NCBI GenBank assembly: GCA_036388855.1
Contig: DASVRA010000027.1
Coordinates: 1-43,240 of the forward strand
Length of the DNA: 43,240 nt
Reading direction: 5' to 3'
Source of the DNA: DASVRA01 sp036388855
GTDB taxonomy: Bacteria; Pseudomonadota; Alphaproteobacteria; Caulobacterales; Caulobacteraceae
Shown here one piece after another: positions 7,916 to 15,151 of the stretch. Within the stretch, counting starts at the first letter, position 1. The number at the start of each line of letters is the position of its first letter. The notes beneath the pieces are model-generated. The model worked only from the letters and a program-made list of their open reading frames with translations. It was not told where the DNA came from and made no database searches. The position numbers and the translations under genes are program-made.

Positions 7916-8742
7916 GCCTGTTCGGCGAGGCCGAGCCCGAAGCGCCTCTGGACGAGGACGGCGCGCCGATCGTGGTGCGGGGGCTGAGGTCATGCTTTGG
8001 CGACCGGGTGATCCACGAGAACCTCGACCTGACGGTGAAGAACGGTGAGGTGCTGGGCCTGGTGGGCGGCTCGGGCGCGGGCAAGTCGGTGCTGCTGCGC
8101 ACACTGATCGGGCTGAAGGATCCCGATGGCGGCACGGTGCGCATCTTCGGCCAGAACCTGGAGAAGGCGACCGAGCGGCGGATGCAGCAGATCGAGCGCC
8201 GCTGGGGCGTGCTGTTCCAGCAGGGGGCGCTGTTCTCCAACCTGACGGTCAAGGAGAACGTGGCCGCGCCGATGTGGGAGCACGCTGACCTGTCGCGTCA
8301 TACCGTGGACGAATTGGCGGACCTGAAGATCGCGCTGGCGGGTTTGCCGCCTCACGCGGGTGCGCTGAAGCCGTCGGAGCTGTCGGGCGGGATGATCAAG
8401 CGCGCGGCGCTGGCCCGCGCCCTAGCGCTCGACCCGCAGCTGCTGTTCCTTGACGAGCCGACCTCGGGACTGGACCCGATCAGCGCGGGGGCCTTCGACG
8501 AACTGATCGCCGACCTGTCGCGCACGCTGGGCCTGACCGTGTTCATGATCACCCACGACCTCGATTCGCTGTATACGATCTGCGACCGCGTGGCGGTGAT
8601 CGCCGACAAGAAGGTGGTGTCGACGGCGCCGGTGCAGGAACTGGAGAAGTCGGAGCACCCCTGGATCAAGGAGTACTTCGGCGGGCCCAGGGGCCGCTCG
8701 GCCGCCAGGGCCGTGCATCACGCGGGGGCGGGGAGGGGCTGA
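7912..8742 (+). CDS. mlaF: MlaF-type ABC transporter ATP-binding protein
   Basis: This 276-aa cytoplasmic ATPase powers the MCE transporter. All nucleotide-binding motifs are present: Walker A GGSGAGKS, the Q-loop region WGVLFQQGALFSNL, signature LSGGMIKRAALARAL, Walker B LLFLDEPTSGLDP and the switch histidine in MITHDLDS. The GALFSNLTVKENV segment is typical of MlaF. The start overlaps the mlaE stop by 4 bases, and mlaD begins directly after the stop, so the three are probably translationally coupled. Confidence 0.95.
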   Translation: MSLFGEAEPEAPLDEDGAPIVVRGLRSCFGDRVIHENLDLTVKNGEVLGLVGGSGAGKSVLLRTLIGLKDPDGGTVRIFGQNLEKATERRMQQIERRWGVLFQQGALFSNLTVKENVAAPMWEHADLSRHTVDELADLKIALAGLPPHAGALKPSELSGGMIKRAALARALALDPQLLFLDEPTSGLDPISAGAFDELIADLSRTLGLTVFMITHDLDSLYTICDRVAVIADKKVVSTAPVQELEKSEHPWIKEYFGGPRGRSAARAVHHAGAGRG

Positions 8743-9681
8743 ATGGAACGCGACGCCAATTACGCGCTGGTCGGGGCTCTCTCGCTCGCCATCCTGGTGG
8801 GGCTGGTGGCCTTCATCGTCTGGCTGGCGGGGTTCTCGTTCAACCGCAAGTACGATGTCTACGACATTGCTTTCATTGGACCTGTGCGTGGGCTCTCGCA
8901 AGGCGGAGAGGTGCATTTCAACGGCATCAGGGTGGGCGAGATCAGCGACATCAGCCTTGACCCGAAGGACCCGAACCGGGTGCTGGCGCGGGCGCGGCTC
9001 AGGGCCGGGGTGCCGGTGCGCACGGACTCCTACGCGCAACTGGAGCCGCAGGGGATCACCGGGGTCAACTTCGTCCAGATCACCGCGGGCACGCCGGCGC
9101 GGCCGCTCTTGATGAGCACGGTCAAGGACGGGCAGATCCCGGTGATCCGCAGCCAAAAGAGCGCGCTGTCGGACCTGCTGGAAGGCGGCGGCACGGTGCT
9201 GCAGCGGACCGTTCAGGCGCTCGACCAGATCAACAAGGTGCTGTCGGACCGGAATATCCAGACGCTGGGCTCGACCCTCGACAACGTCCAGGACGTCACC
9301 GCCGAGCTGCGGCGGCGCAAGGCGCTGCTCGACCACGCCGACGAGACCATCCGCAGCATCGAACGAACCGCCGACAGCATCACCCGGCTGGCCAACTCGT
9401 CGAACACGCTGGTGAACACCGACGCCAAGCGGACATTGGCCAATCTCGCCGACACCGCCGCCGAGCTGAAGACCACTGCCCAGAGCGCGCGGGCCACCAT
9501 CACCCGGCTGGAGGAGCCGACGCTGGAGTTCGCCACCACCGGCCTGCCGCAGCTGACCGAGGCGGTGACCAGCCTGCGCCAGACCTCGGAGTCGCTGAAC
9601 GCGCTGGTCGGCGAGGCGCGGCAGAGCCCGAAGTCGCTGGTGATGAAGCCTTCGCCCAAGGAAATCGAGGTAGAGCCTTGA
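8743..9681 (+). CDS. mlaD: MlaD-type MCE-domain protein
   Basis: This 312-aa periplasmic MCE protein is anchored by an N-terminal transmembrane helix at about residues 9-30 (LVGALSLAILVGLVAFIVWLAG). The MCE/MlaD domain follows at about 38-118 (FIGPVRGLSQGGEVHFNGIRVG, then ARARLRAGVPVRTDSYAQLEPQ and GITGVNFVQI). Residues about 130-290 are a long polar helical region rich in Ala, Thr and Leu (TAELRRRKALLDHADETIR), expected to extend the MCE hexamer into the periplasm. MCE proteins bind lipids in a hexameric ring above the MlaEF complex. The gene starts on the base after the mlaF stop and overlaps the following lipoprotein gene by 4 bases. Confidence 0.93.
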   Translation: MERDANYALVGALSLAILVGLVAFIVWLAGFSFNRKYDVYDIAFIGPVRGLSQGGEVHFNGIRVGEISDISLDPKDPNRVLARARLRAGVPVRTDSYAQLEPQGITGVNFVQITAGTPARPLLMSTVKDGQIPVIRSQKSALSDLLEGGGTVLQRTVQALDQINKVLSDRNIQTLGSTLDNVQDVTAELRRRKALLDHADETIRSIERTADSITRLANSSNTLVNTDAKRTLANLADTAAELKTTAQSARATITRLEEPTLEFATTGLPQLTEAVTSLRQTSESLNALVGEARQSPKSLVMKPSPKEIEVEP

Positions 9682-10292
9682 CCGCAAAGACCTTGTTCCG
9701 AGCTGCGGCGTCGGCCGCCCTGGCCGTCGCGCTGACAGGCTGCATCTCGCTGTTTCCCAAGCAGGACCCGGCGCAGATGTACCGGTTGGGAGCGGCCGCG
9801 CCTGCCGCCGCCGGGGCTGTGGCGCACGAGGGCGAGGTGCTGAGAGGGCCGATCACCTTCGAGCGGGCGGCGGCGGGCGACCGCATCCTGACGGTCAACG
9901 GCACGGAGGCGGCCTACATCGCCGCTTCGCGCTGGGTGACGCCGGCGCAGGCGATGTTCCAGGAGTCGATGGAACGGGCGTTCGCGGGTACCGCCGGGGC
10001 GCCGCGGCTGTCCTCGATCGGCCAGGGCGTGGCGGCGAACGCGCTGCTGGCGGTGGACGTGGAGGCGTTCGAGGCACGCTACGAGCAGGGGATGGAGGCG
10101 GCTCCCACCGTGGTGGTGAGGGTGCGGGCGCGGCTGAGCGGTGTGCGCGAGCGGCGGCTGCTCGGCGAGCAGGTGTTCGAGGTGCGCCGCCCGGCGGCTG
10201 AGAACCGGGTCAGCGCCATCGTGGCTGCGTTCGACGCGGCCACCGCGGAGGCGCTGGGCGGGCTTGTGGCCTGGACGGCTCAGGCGGTCTGA
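9678..10292 (+). CDS. ABC-type transport auxiliary lipoprotein (PqiC-like, ABC_trans_aux)
   Basis: This 204-aa lipoprotein starts with TTG at 9678-9680, overlapping the mlaD stop as TTGA. Its signal peptide ends in the lipobox LTGC with Cys22, the predicted lipidated residue. The body carries MYRLGAA, ITFERAAAGDRILTVNGTEAAYIAASRWVTP and MFQESMERAF, matching the auxiliary lipoproteins found with MCE/Pqi transporters (PF03886-like). Such lipoproteins sit in the outer or inner membrane facing the periplasm and help pass lipids between membranes. This operon has no mlaC-like soluble carrier, so the lipoprotein may take part of that role. It converges on folD with a 13-bp overlap of coding ends. 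Confidence 0.85.
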   Translation: MTAKTLFRAAASAALAVALTGCISLFPKQDPAQMYRLGAAAPAAAGAVAHEGEVLRGPITFERAAAGDRILTVNGTEAAYIAASRWVTPAQAMFQESMERAFAGTAGAPRLSSIGQGVAANALLAVDVEAFEARYEQGMEAAPTVVVRVRARLSGVRERRLLGEQVFEVRRPAAENRVSAIVAAFDAATAEALGGLVAWTAQAV

Positions 10293-11179
10293 AGCCCCAC
10301 GGCGCGCTTCGCCGCCGTCAGGGTGTTCTGCAACAGGCAGGCGACCGTCATCGGGCCCACGCCTCCCGGCACCGGCGTGATCCAGCCGGCGACGGTTTTG
10401 GCCTCGTCGAAGTCCACGTCTCCGACCAGCCGGGTCTTGCCGGCCGCGGCGGCCTCCGGATCACGGGCGGGGACGCGGTTGATGCCGACGTCGATCACCG
10501 CTGCGCCGGGCTTGATCCAGCCGCCCTTGACCATCTGGGGCCGGCCCACGGCGGCGCAGAGGATGTCGGCGGTGCGGCAGAGCCCCGGCAGGTCCCGGGT
10601 GCGCGAATGCGCGACGGTGACCGTGCAGTCGCTACCCAGCAGCAGCTGGGCCAGCGGCTTACCGACCAAGTTGGAGCGGCCGATCACCACCGCGTGCGCG
10701 CCCCTAAGGTCGCCCAGCGCGTCCTCCAGCAGCATCTGGCAGCCGAGGGGTGTGCAGGGGACCAGCGCGGGCAGGCCCGCGGCGAGGCGTCCGGCATTGG
10801 TGACGGTGAGGCCGTCGACGTCCTTGTCGGGGTCTATGGCGGCGATCACGGCGGCAGGGTCGATGTGCGCGGGCAGCGGGAGCTGGACCAGGATGCCGTG
10901 GATCGCCGGGTCGGCGTTCAGTTCCCGCACCAGGGCCAGCAGTTCGTCCGGGGAAGTTCCCGCAGGCAGGCGGTGGGTCACCGAGTGCATCCCCGCCGCC
11001 AGCGACTGCTCCCCTTTGCTGCGGACGTAGACCTGGCTGGCGGGATCCTCGCCCACCAGCACCACCGCCAGCCCAGGCTGGACGCCATGGGCGGAGACCA
11101 GCACGCGCACCTCGGCGCCGACCCGTTCGCGCAGGCCGGCGGCGAAGGCCTTGCCGTCGATGATCCGAGCTTCGGCCAT
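10280..11179 (-). CDS. folD: Bifunctional methylenetetrahydrofolate dehydrogenase/cyclohydrolase FolD
   Basis: This 299-aa enzyme interconverts 5,10-methylene-THF, 5,10-methenyl-THF and 10-formyl-THF in one-carbon metabolism, with NADP. It shows YVRSKGEQSLAAGM with the catalytic Tyr/Lys pair, GILVQLPLPAHID, PCTPLGCQMLLE, the dinucleotide-binding VVIGRSNLVGKPLAQLLL, VIDVGINR and the C-terminal ITPVPGGVGPMTVACLL. I start at the ATG at 11177-11179 (MAEARIIDGKAFA). The frame is open further upstream, but there it overlaps the next gene and does not match the family. Its end overlaps the convergent mla lipoprotein gene by 13 bases. Confidence 0.96.
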   Translation of the reverse strand: MAEARIIDGKAFAAGLRERVGAEVRVLVSAHGVQPGLAVVLVGEDPASQVYVRSKGEQSLAAGMHSVTHRLPAGTSPDELLALVRELNADPAIHGILVQLPLPAHIDPAAVIAAIDPDKDVDGLTVTNAGRLAAGLPALVPCTPLGCQMLLEDALGDLRGAHAVVIGRSNLVGKPLAQLLLGSDCTVTVAHSRTRDLPGLCRTADILCAAVGRPQMVKGGWIKPGAAVIDVGINRVPARDPEAAAAGKTRLVGDVDFDEAKTVAGWITPVPGGVGPMTVACLLQNTLTAAKRAVGLQTA

Positions 11180-11279
11180 GGGTTCCCAGAGATTCGCCGC
11201 TTGCCTAAGGGGGGCGGCGGCAGGCTTCAAGGCTAGGCGAACTTCCACCATGCGGGAGCCGTGGACGGCGAGGAGATGA

Positions 11280-12128
11280 TCAGCGCGGAAGGTAGGCGTT
11301 TGCCTCCACCAGGCGGAAGCCGGGGGTTTCGGCGATGCACTGGCGCAGCAGGAAGGCGTGGCCCGAACCATAGAAGACCACCATGCGGTCGCCGGGGCGG
11401 GCATGCTGGATCAGGTTGGCGCAGATCAGGAAGTTGCGGCGATACCAGGCGGTGAGCAGGTCGACGCCTGGCTGCTCTGCGCCAGAGCCGATGCGCAGGG
11501 TGCTGCGATAGAAGCCGTTGTCGGTGGCGATCCGGACCGGGTCGTTAAGGTAGCGGAGCGCGGCGGCGATCCCGCCGGAGGCGAGGTGGCGCTCCTGTTC
11601 CTTGACGTGCGCCTGCACCTCGGCCCCGGCGGCGTCGAGCAAGGCGCCGCCGCCGTGGGCCTTGGCGTAGGCCTGGACGGGATCGAAGGGGAAGTCGCCA
11701 TCGACATCGACCCCGAGCATGCGGGCGTTGCTGGCCTTGGCCAGGCGGAAGGCCAGCTGGACCACCTCGTTGCGCGAGGGTGGCAGGGTTCCGGCTTGGT
11801 ACTTGGGGTAGCGTTCCGCGACGGTCTCGGCGGGCCACTCGGCGGCTATCACGGTGGGGCGGAAGCGGCTTAGGGACTGGACGGCGCCGGCGATTTCGGA
11901 CTGGCGACGGGGGGAGAGGACATCGTCGACCTGGACGTTGTACTGATCGTGGCCGGGGTTGGACATGTGGAAGACCCCGACGATCATGATCTCGATGGGC
12001 ATGGCGGTTTCGGCGGCGCGGGCGGGGCGGGCGGCGAGAACGGCGGCGGCGAGCGTCAGCAGCGCCAAGGCGAGCCAGGGGCGGAGATCGAGGACGAGCG
12101 TGCGGGCGCGAGCGGTGCGGTTGGTCAT
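11280..12128 (-). CDS. Exported DUF5694-like protein
   Basis: This 282-aa protein has an N-terminal Arg-rich stretch and a hydrophobic signal segment (LALALLTLAAAVLAA), with likely cleavage after ARPARA, so it is predicted periplasmic. The mature part begins with IEIMIVGVFHMSNPGHDQYN and continues with PTVIAAEWPAE and FRLAKASNARMLGVDVDGDFPF. It ends with RPGDRMVVFYGSGHAFLLRQCI. This pattern, conserved His and Glu in GxFHxxNPGHD and AEW plus GSGH near the C-terminus, fits the DUF5694 family, which is distantly like TraB/ChaN-type proteins. Function is unknown. The conserved His/Asp/Glu could bind metal. An SD-like AAGGGGGA lies just upstream. It ends 101 bases before the folD start, so the two may share a transcript. 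Confidence 0.75.
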   Translation of the reverse strand: MTNRTARARTLVLDLRPWLALALLTLAAAVLAARPARAAETAMPIEIMIVGVFHMSNPGHDQYNVQVDDVLSPRRQSEIAGAVQSLSRFRPTVIAAEWPAETVAERYPKYQAGTLPPSRNEVVQLAFRLAKASNARMLGVDVDGDFPFDPVQAYAKAHGGGALLDAAGAEVQAHVKEQERHLASGGIAAALRYLNDPVRIATDNGFYRSTLRIGSGAEQPGVDLLTAWYRRNFLICANLIQHARPGDRMVVFYGSGHAFLLRQCIAETPGFRLVEANAYLPR

Positions 12129-12458
12129 GCGGCTCCCCCTTGCCGCGCGCTCAGCGCGGCGGCGGGAAGATCACTTAGGCTGAGCATTGCGCCTAGTGAA
12201 TTCGCGGAAAGGTGCGGCGGGTTGGGAGCTCTCGTCCGCTGCACCAGCCCTCACCCGCGGAGCCCGCTGCGCGCCTCGCGCATACTCTCTCCCGAACGGG
12301 AGAGGGATTGACCGCACCCGCTGCATAAGCGAAGCGGGGACGTCCGCGCCGAAGGCCGCGGCCGGCCGCCGGGGGTGCGTGGCCCGGCCGCTTCGGCTAT
12401 AGGCGGCGGACGCTCCCCTGCGCCCAGCGCCCCGCCTTCTTCGAGACAGCCCCCGCCC
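12129..12458. promoter_or_regulatory. 330-bp divergent intergenic region upstream of mreB
   Basis: No gene is visible. The region separates divergent transcripts and should hold the promoter of the mre operon. It contains imperfect inverted repeats at 12143-12159 and 12172-12198 and the dispersed-type hairpin at 12287-12304. The in-frame extension of mreB upstream of 12459 is Pro/Ser-rich and not MreB-like. No clear SD precedes the mreB ATG. Confidence 0.55.
12287..12304. repeat. Dispersed hairpin element (CTCTCCCG-AA-CGGGAGAG)
   Basis: An 8-bp perfect inverted repeat has a 2-nt AA loop and is preceded by CCTCACCCGCGGAGCCCGC. Hairpins of the CTCTCCC/GGGAGAG type recur between genes of many high-GC proteobacteria. 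A related but not identical element with CCCTCACCCG and a GAGGGAGAC hairpin occurs near 42948-43075. It lies in the mreB upstream region and may affect transcript structure. Confidence 0.5.
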
Positions 12459-13511
12459 ATGTTCGGATTCCTCGGCTCCCTGTTTGGCGTGATCTCCAAC
12501 GACATCGCCATCGACCTCGGCACCGCCAACACCCTCGTCTACATGAAGGGCAAGGGGATCGTGCTGAACGAGCCCTCGGTGGTGGCGCTGCGCACCGTGG
12601 GCGGGCGCAAGCTGGTCCACGCCGTGGGCATGGACGCCAAGATGATGCTGGGACGCACGCCCGGCCACATGGAAGCCATCCGCCCCATGCGCGACGGGGT
12701 GATCGCCGACTTCGAAGTGGCCGAGGAGATGATCAAATACTTCATCCGCAAGGTCCACAACCGCAAGGGCTTCACCAACCCCAAGGTGATCTGCTGCGTG
12801 CCCTCGGGCGCCACGGCGGTGGAGCGGCGCGCGATCAACGACTCCTGCCTGAACGCGGGCGCGCGGCGCGTCGGGCTGATCGACGAGCCGATGGCGGCGG
12901 CGATCGGGGCGGGGCTGCCGATCCATGAGCCGACCGGCTCGATGGTGGTGGACATCGGCGGGGGCACCACCGAGGTGGCGGTGCTGTCGCTGTCGGGGAT
13001 CGTCTACTCGCGCTCGGTCCGCGTAGGGGGCGACAAGATGGACGAGAGCCTGATCTCCTACATGCGCCGCCACCACAACCTGCTGATCGGCGAGACCACC
13101 GCCGAGCGGATCAAGAAGGAGATCGGCAGCGCGCGCCAGCCGGTGGACGGGGACGGCCTGACGCTGGAGGTCAAGGGCCGCGACCTGATGCAGGGGGTGC
13201 CGCGCGAGGTGCGCATCACCGAGCGGCAGGTGGCCGACGCGCTGGCCGAGCCGGTGAGCCAGATCGTCGAGGCGGTGAAGGTGGCGCTGGAAGCGACTCC
13301 CCCGGAGCTGGCCAGCGACATTGCCGACAAGGGCATCATGCTGACCGGAGGGGGCTCGCTGCTACGCGGGCTGGACTCGGAGATCAGGGACCACACAGGG
13401 CTGCCGGTGACGGTGGCGGACGATCCGCTGTCGTGCGTGGCTTTAGGCTGCGGCAAGGTGCTCGAGCATCCGAAATGGATGAAGGGCGTGCTGGAATCAT
13501 CCATGATGTGA
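12459..13511 (+). CDS. mreB: Rod shape-determining protein MreB
   Basis: This 350-aa bacterial actin polymerises on the inner membrane and guides the elongasome. The ATG at 12459 gives MFGFLGSLFGVISNDIAIDLGTANTLVY, whose start is typical of alphaproteobacterial MreB (about 347 aa). Actin-fold nucleotide motifs are present: phosphate-1 DLGTANTLVY, phosphate-2 VVDIGGGTTEVAVLS and adenosine motif GIMLTGGGSLLRGL, plus EEMIKYFIRKVHNRKG. The N-terminal amphipathic GFLGSLFGVI could bind the membrane. It is first in the operon mreB-mreC-mreD-pbp2-rodA. Confidence 0.97.
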   Translation: MFGFLGSLFGVISNDIAIDLGTANTLVYMKGKGIVLNEPSVVALRTVGGRKLVHAVGMDAKMMLGRTPGHMEAIRPMRDGVIADFEVAEEMIKYFIRKVHNRKGFTNPKVICCVPSGATAVERRAINDSCLNAGARRVGLIDEPMAAAIGAGLPIHEPTGSMVVDIGGGTTEVAVLSLSGIVYSRSVRVGGDKMDESLISYMRRHHNLLIGETTAERIKKEIGSARQPVDGDGLTLEVKGRDLMQGVPREVRITERQVADALAEPVSQIVEAVKVALEATPPELASDIADKGIMLTGGGSLLRGLDSEIRDHTGLPVTVADDPLSCVALGCGKVLEHPKWMKGVLESSMM

Positions 13512-13546
13512 TCCGGGCCTGGCCCTCCTCCAGGCGGGATTAGACC

Positions 13547-14629
13547 GTGTCCTTTCAATCTGGTCCGCTGTCGGATCTGAAGCTCCCGCTGGCCTGGGTC
13601 GCGGGGGGCGCGGTCGTGATCGCCGCGATCATCGCCGCCGTGCTGCTGCTCGGCGACCGGCGCGAGACCCTGCGCGACGACGCCTACGGCGCGGTGCGCG
13701 AGGGGACCGACGCGGTGGTGGAGCCGATGGGGCGGGTGATCTCGGCGCCGGTGCACTTCGGCGGCGGCGTGGTCGGTTATGTGCGCGGCTACTTCTTCGC
13801 CATCGGCGACAACCGGCGCCTGCGCGCGGAGCTGAAGCGGGCAGGGGACCTGCGCGACCAGGTGGTGCGGCTGAACGATGAGAACGCGCGGCTGCGGGCG
13901 GTGATGGGCCTGCGCACCGAGCCGCCGATCCCGATGGCGGCGGGGCGGGCGGTGGTCGATGCGCGCGGGCCGTTCTCCAGGAGCCGACTGATCGACGTGG
14001 GCGCCGAGCAGGGGGTCAAGGTCGGCCATCCGGTGATGAGCGAGACTGGGCTGGTCGGTCGTGTCGTGGGCGTCACGCGCGGGGCGGCGCGGGTGATGCT
14101 GCTGAGCGACGTGGCCAGCCGCACGCCGGTGCTGGTGGACCGGACCGACGCGCGGGCGATCCTGACGGGCGACGGCGGGCCCGACCCGAAGCTGGCCTAT
14201 CTGCGCGGCAAGGACGTGATCAAGGAAGGCGACCTGATCCTGACGTCGGGCGACGGCGGGGTGTTCCCGCGAGGGCTGCCGGTGGGGACGGCGGGCAAGG
14301 GGCTGGACGGCCAGTGGCGGGTGCGGCTGTTCGCCGAGCGGGCCGGCGTCGACTTCGTTCGGGTTCTGAAGTTCGAGGACTTCAGCCAGCTGGTGAACAC
14401 GAAGGCGCTGGAGACGGGCGAGATGCCGGCCTTTACCGGCACGGTGACCACCCCCGCCGAAACCGTGCGCACCATCGCGCCCCCGCCGGCCGCCGGAACT
14501 GCCGCCGCGCCGGCCTCGAGGCCGAAGCCCGCGGCCAAGCCGAAGCCTGCGGCGGCCAAGCCGTCGCCGAAGAAGCGCGGCCCGATCCCCTACACCACCT
14601 ACCTGCGCCAGCAGCGGGAGCGGCGCTGA
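13547..14629 (+). CDS. mreC: Rod shape-determining protein MreC
   Basis: This 360-aa protein starts with GTG. It has one transmembrane helix at about residues 15-38 (VAGGAVVIAAIIAAVLLLG) and a coiled coil at about 75-112 (NRRLRAELKRAGDLRDQVVRL). The periplasmic MreC double beta-barrel spans about 120-285 (RSRLIDVGAEQGVKVGHPVM, GLVGRVVGVT, LTSGDGGVFPRGLPVG). A C-terminal tail of about 75 residues is rich in Pro, Ala and Lys, longer than in E. coli but usual in Caulobacterales. MreC bridges MreB to PBP2 and activates it. The stop overlaps mreD by one base (TGATG). Confidence 0.94.
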   Translation: MSFQSGPLSDLKLPLAWVAGGAVVIAAIIAAVLLLGDRRETLRDDAYGAVREGTDAVVEPMGRVISAPVHFGGGVVGYVRGYFFAIGDNRRLRAELKRAGDLRDQVVRLNDENARLRAVMGLRTEPPIPMAAGRAVVDARGPFSRSRLIDVGAEQGVKVGHPVMSETGLVGRVVGVTRGAARVMLLSDVASRTPVLVDRTDARAILTGDGGPDPKLAYLRGKDVIKEGDLILTSGDGGVFPRGLPVGTAGKGLDGQWRVRLFAERAGVDFVRVLKFEDFSQLVNTKALETGEMPAFTGTVTTPAETVRTIAPPPAAGTAAAPASRPKPAAKPKPAAAKPSPKKRGPIPYTTYLRQQRERR

Positions 14630-15144
14630 TGGGGTTCCCGGGCGCGCAGCGGCTCGACCCCTTGAGCTGGCTGGTGCTGCCGATGTTGCTCGCGCTGGCG
14701 GCGGCGGTGCTGTTCACCCTGCCGCTGCGGCTGTTCGGGCTGCAGCTGCCCGAGCCGGTGTGGCCGCTGGCGCCGGCGTTTGCCTGGGCGATGATCCGGC
14801 CTTCGGTGATCGCGCCTTTCCTGGTGCTGCTGATGGGCCTGTTTCTCGATTTCCTCTGGGGCGGGCCGAGCGGCCTGTGGGGCTTCTCGATCCTGTTCGG
14901 CTTTGGTTTCATCCTGCTGGCGCGCAGCATGATGATCGGCCAGAGCCTAGTCGTGCTTTGGTCATGGTTCGGCCTGATGAGCGTTCTCGTCTTCGCCGCC
15001 GCCTATCTGCTGACCATGCTGGACTCCGGCAGCCGCCCCGATCTGTTCGCCACCGGCCTGCAGCTGCTGCCCACCCTGCTGCTCTACCCGTTGGCGCACC
15101 AGCTGATCGAGCGGTTCGAAGACGCCGACGTGAGGTTCCGCTGA
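14629..15144 (+). CDS. mreD: Rod shape-determining protein MreD
   Basis: This 171-aa integral membrane protein has about five hydrophobic helices (LVLPMLLALAAAVLFTLPL, PLAPAFAWAMI, IAPFLVLLMGLFLDFLWG, GFSILFGFGFILLA, LQLLPTLLLYPLAHQLI). The FLVLLMGLFLDFLWGGPSGLW segment is typical of MreD. The start ATG at 14629 overlaps the mreC stop by one base, which decides it against the longer upstream open frame. It acts in the inner-membrane elongasome with MreC and RodA. Confidence 0.92.
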   Translation: MGFPGAQRLDPLSWLVLPMLLALAAAVLFTLPLRLFGLQLPEPVWPLAPAFAWAMIRPSVIAPFLVLLMGLFLDFLWGGPSGLWGFSILFGFGFILLARSMMIGQSLVVLWSWFGLMSVLVFAAAYLLTMLDSGSRPDLFATGLQLLPTLLLYPLAHQLIERFEDADVRFR

Positions 15145-15151
15145 GGCCGCG

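Noticed and set aside
10280..11404. folD extended upstream to 374 aa
   Set aside because: The extra 75 residues overlap the DUF5694 gene and do not resemble FolD; the ATG at 11179 gives the normal length.
12375..12458. N-terminal extension of mreB
   Set aside because: The 28 added residues are Pro/Ser-rich and absent from MreB proteins; the ATG at 12459 gives the standard N-terminus.
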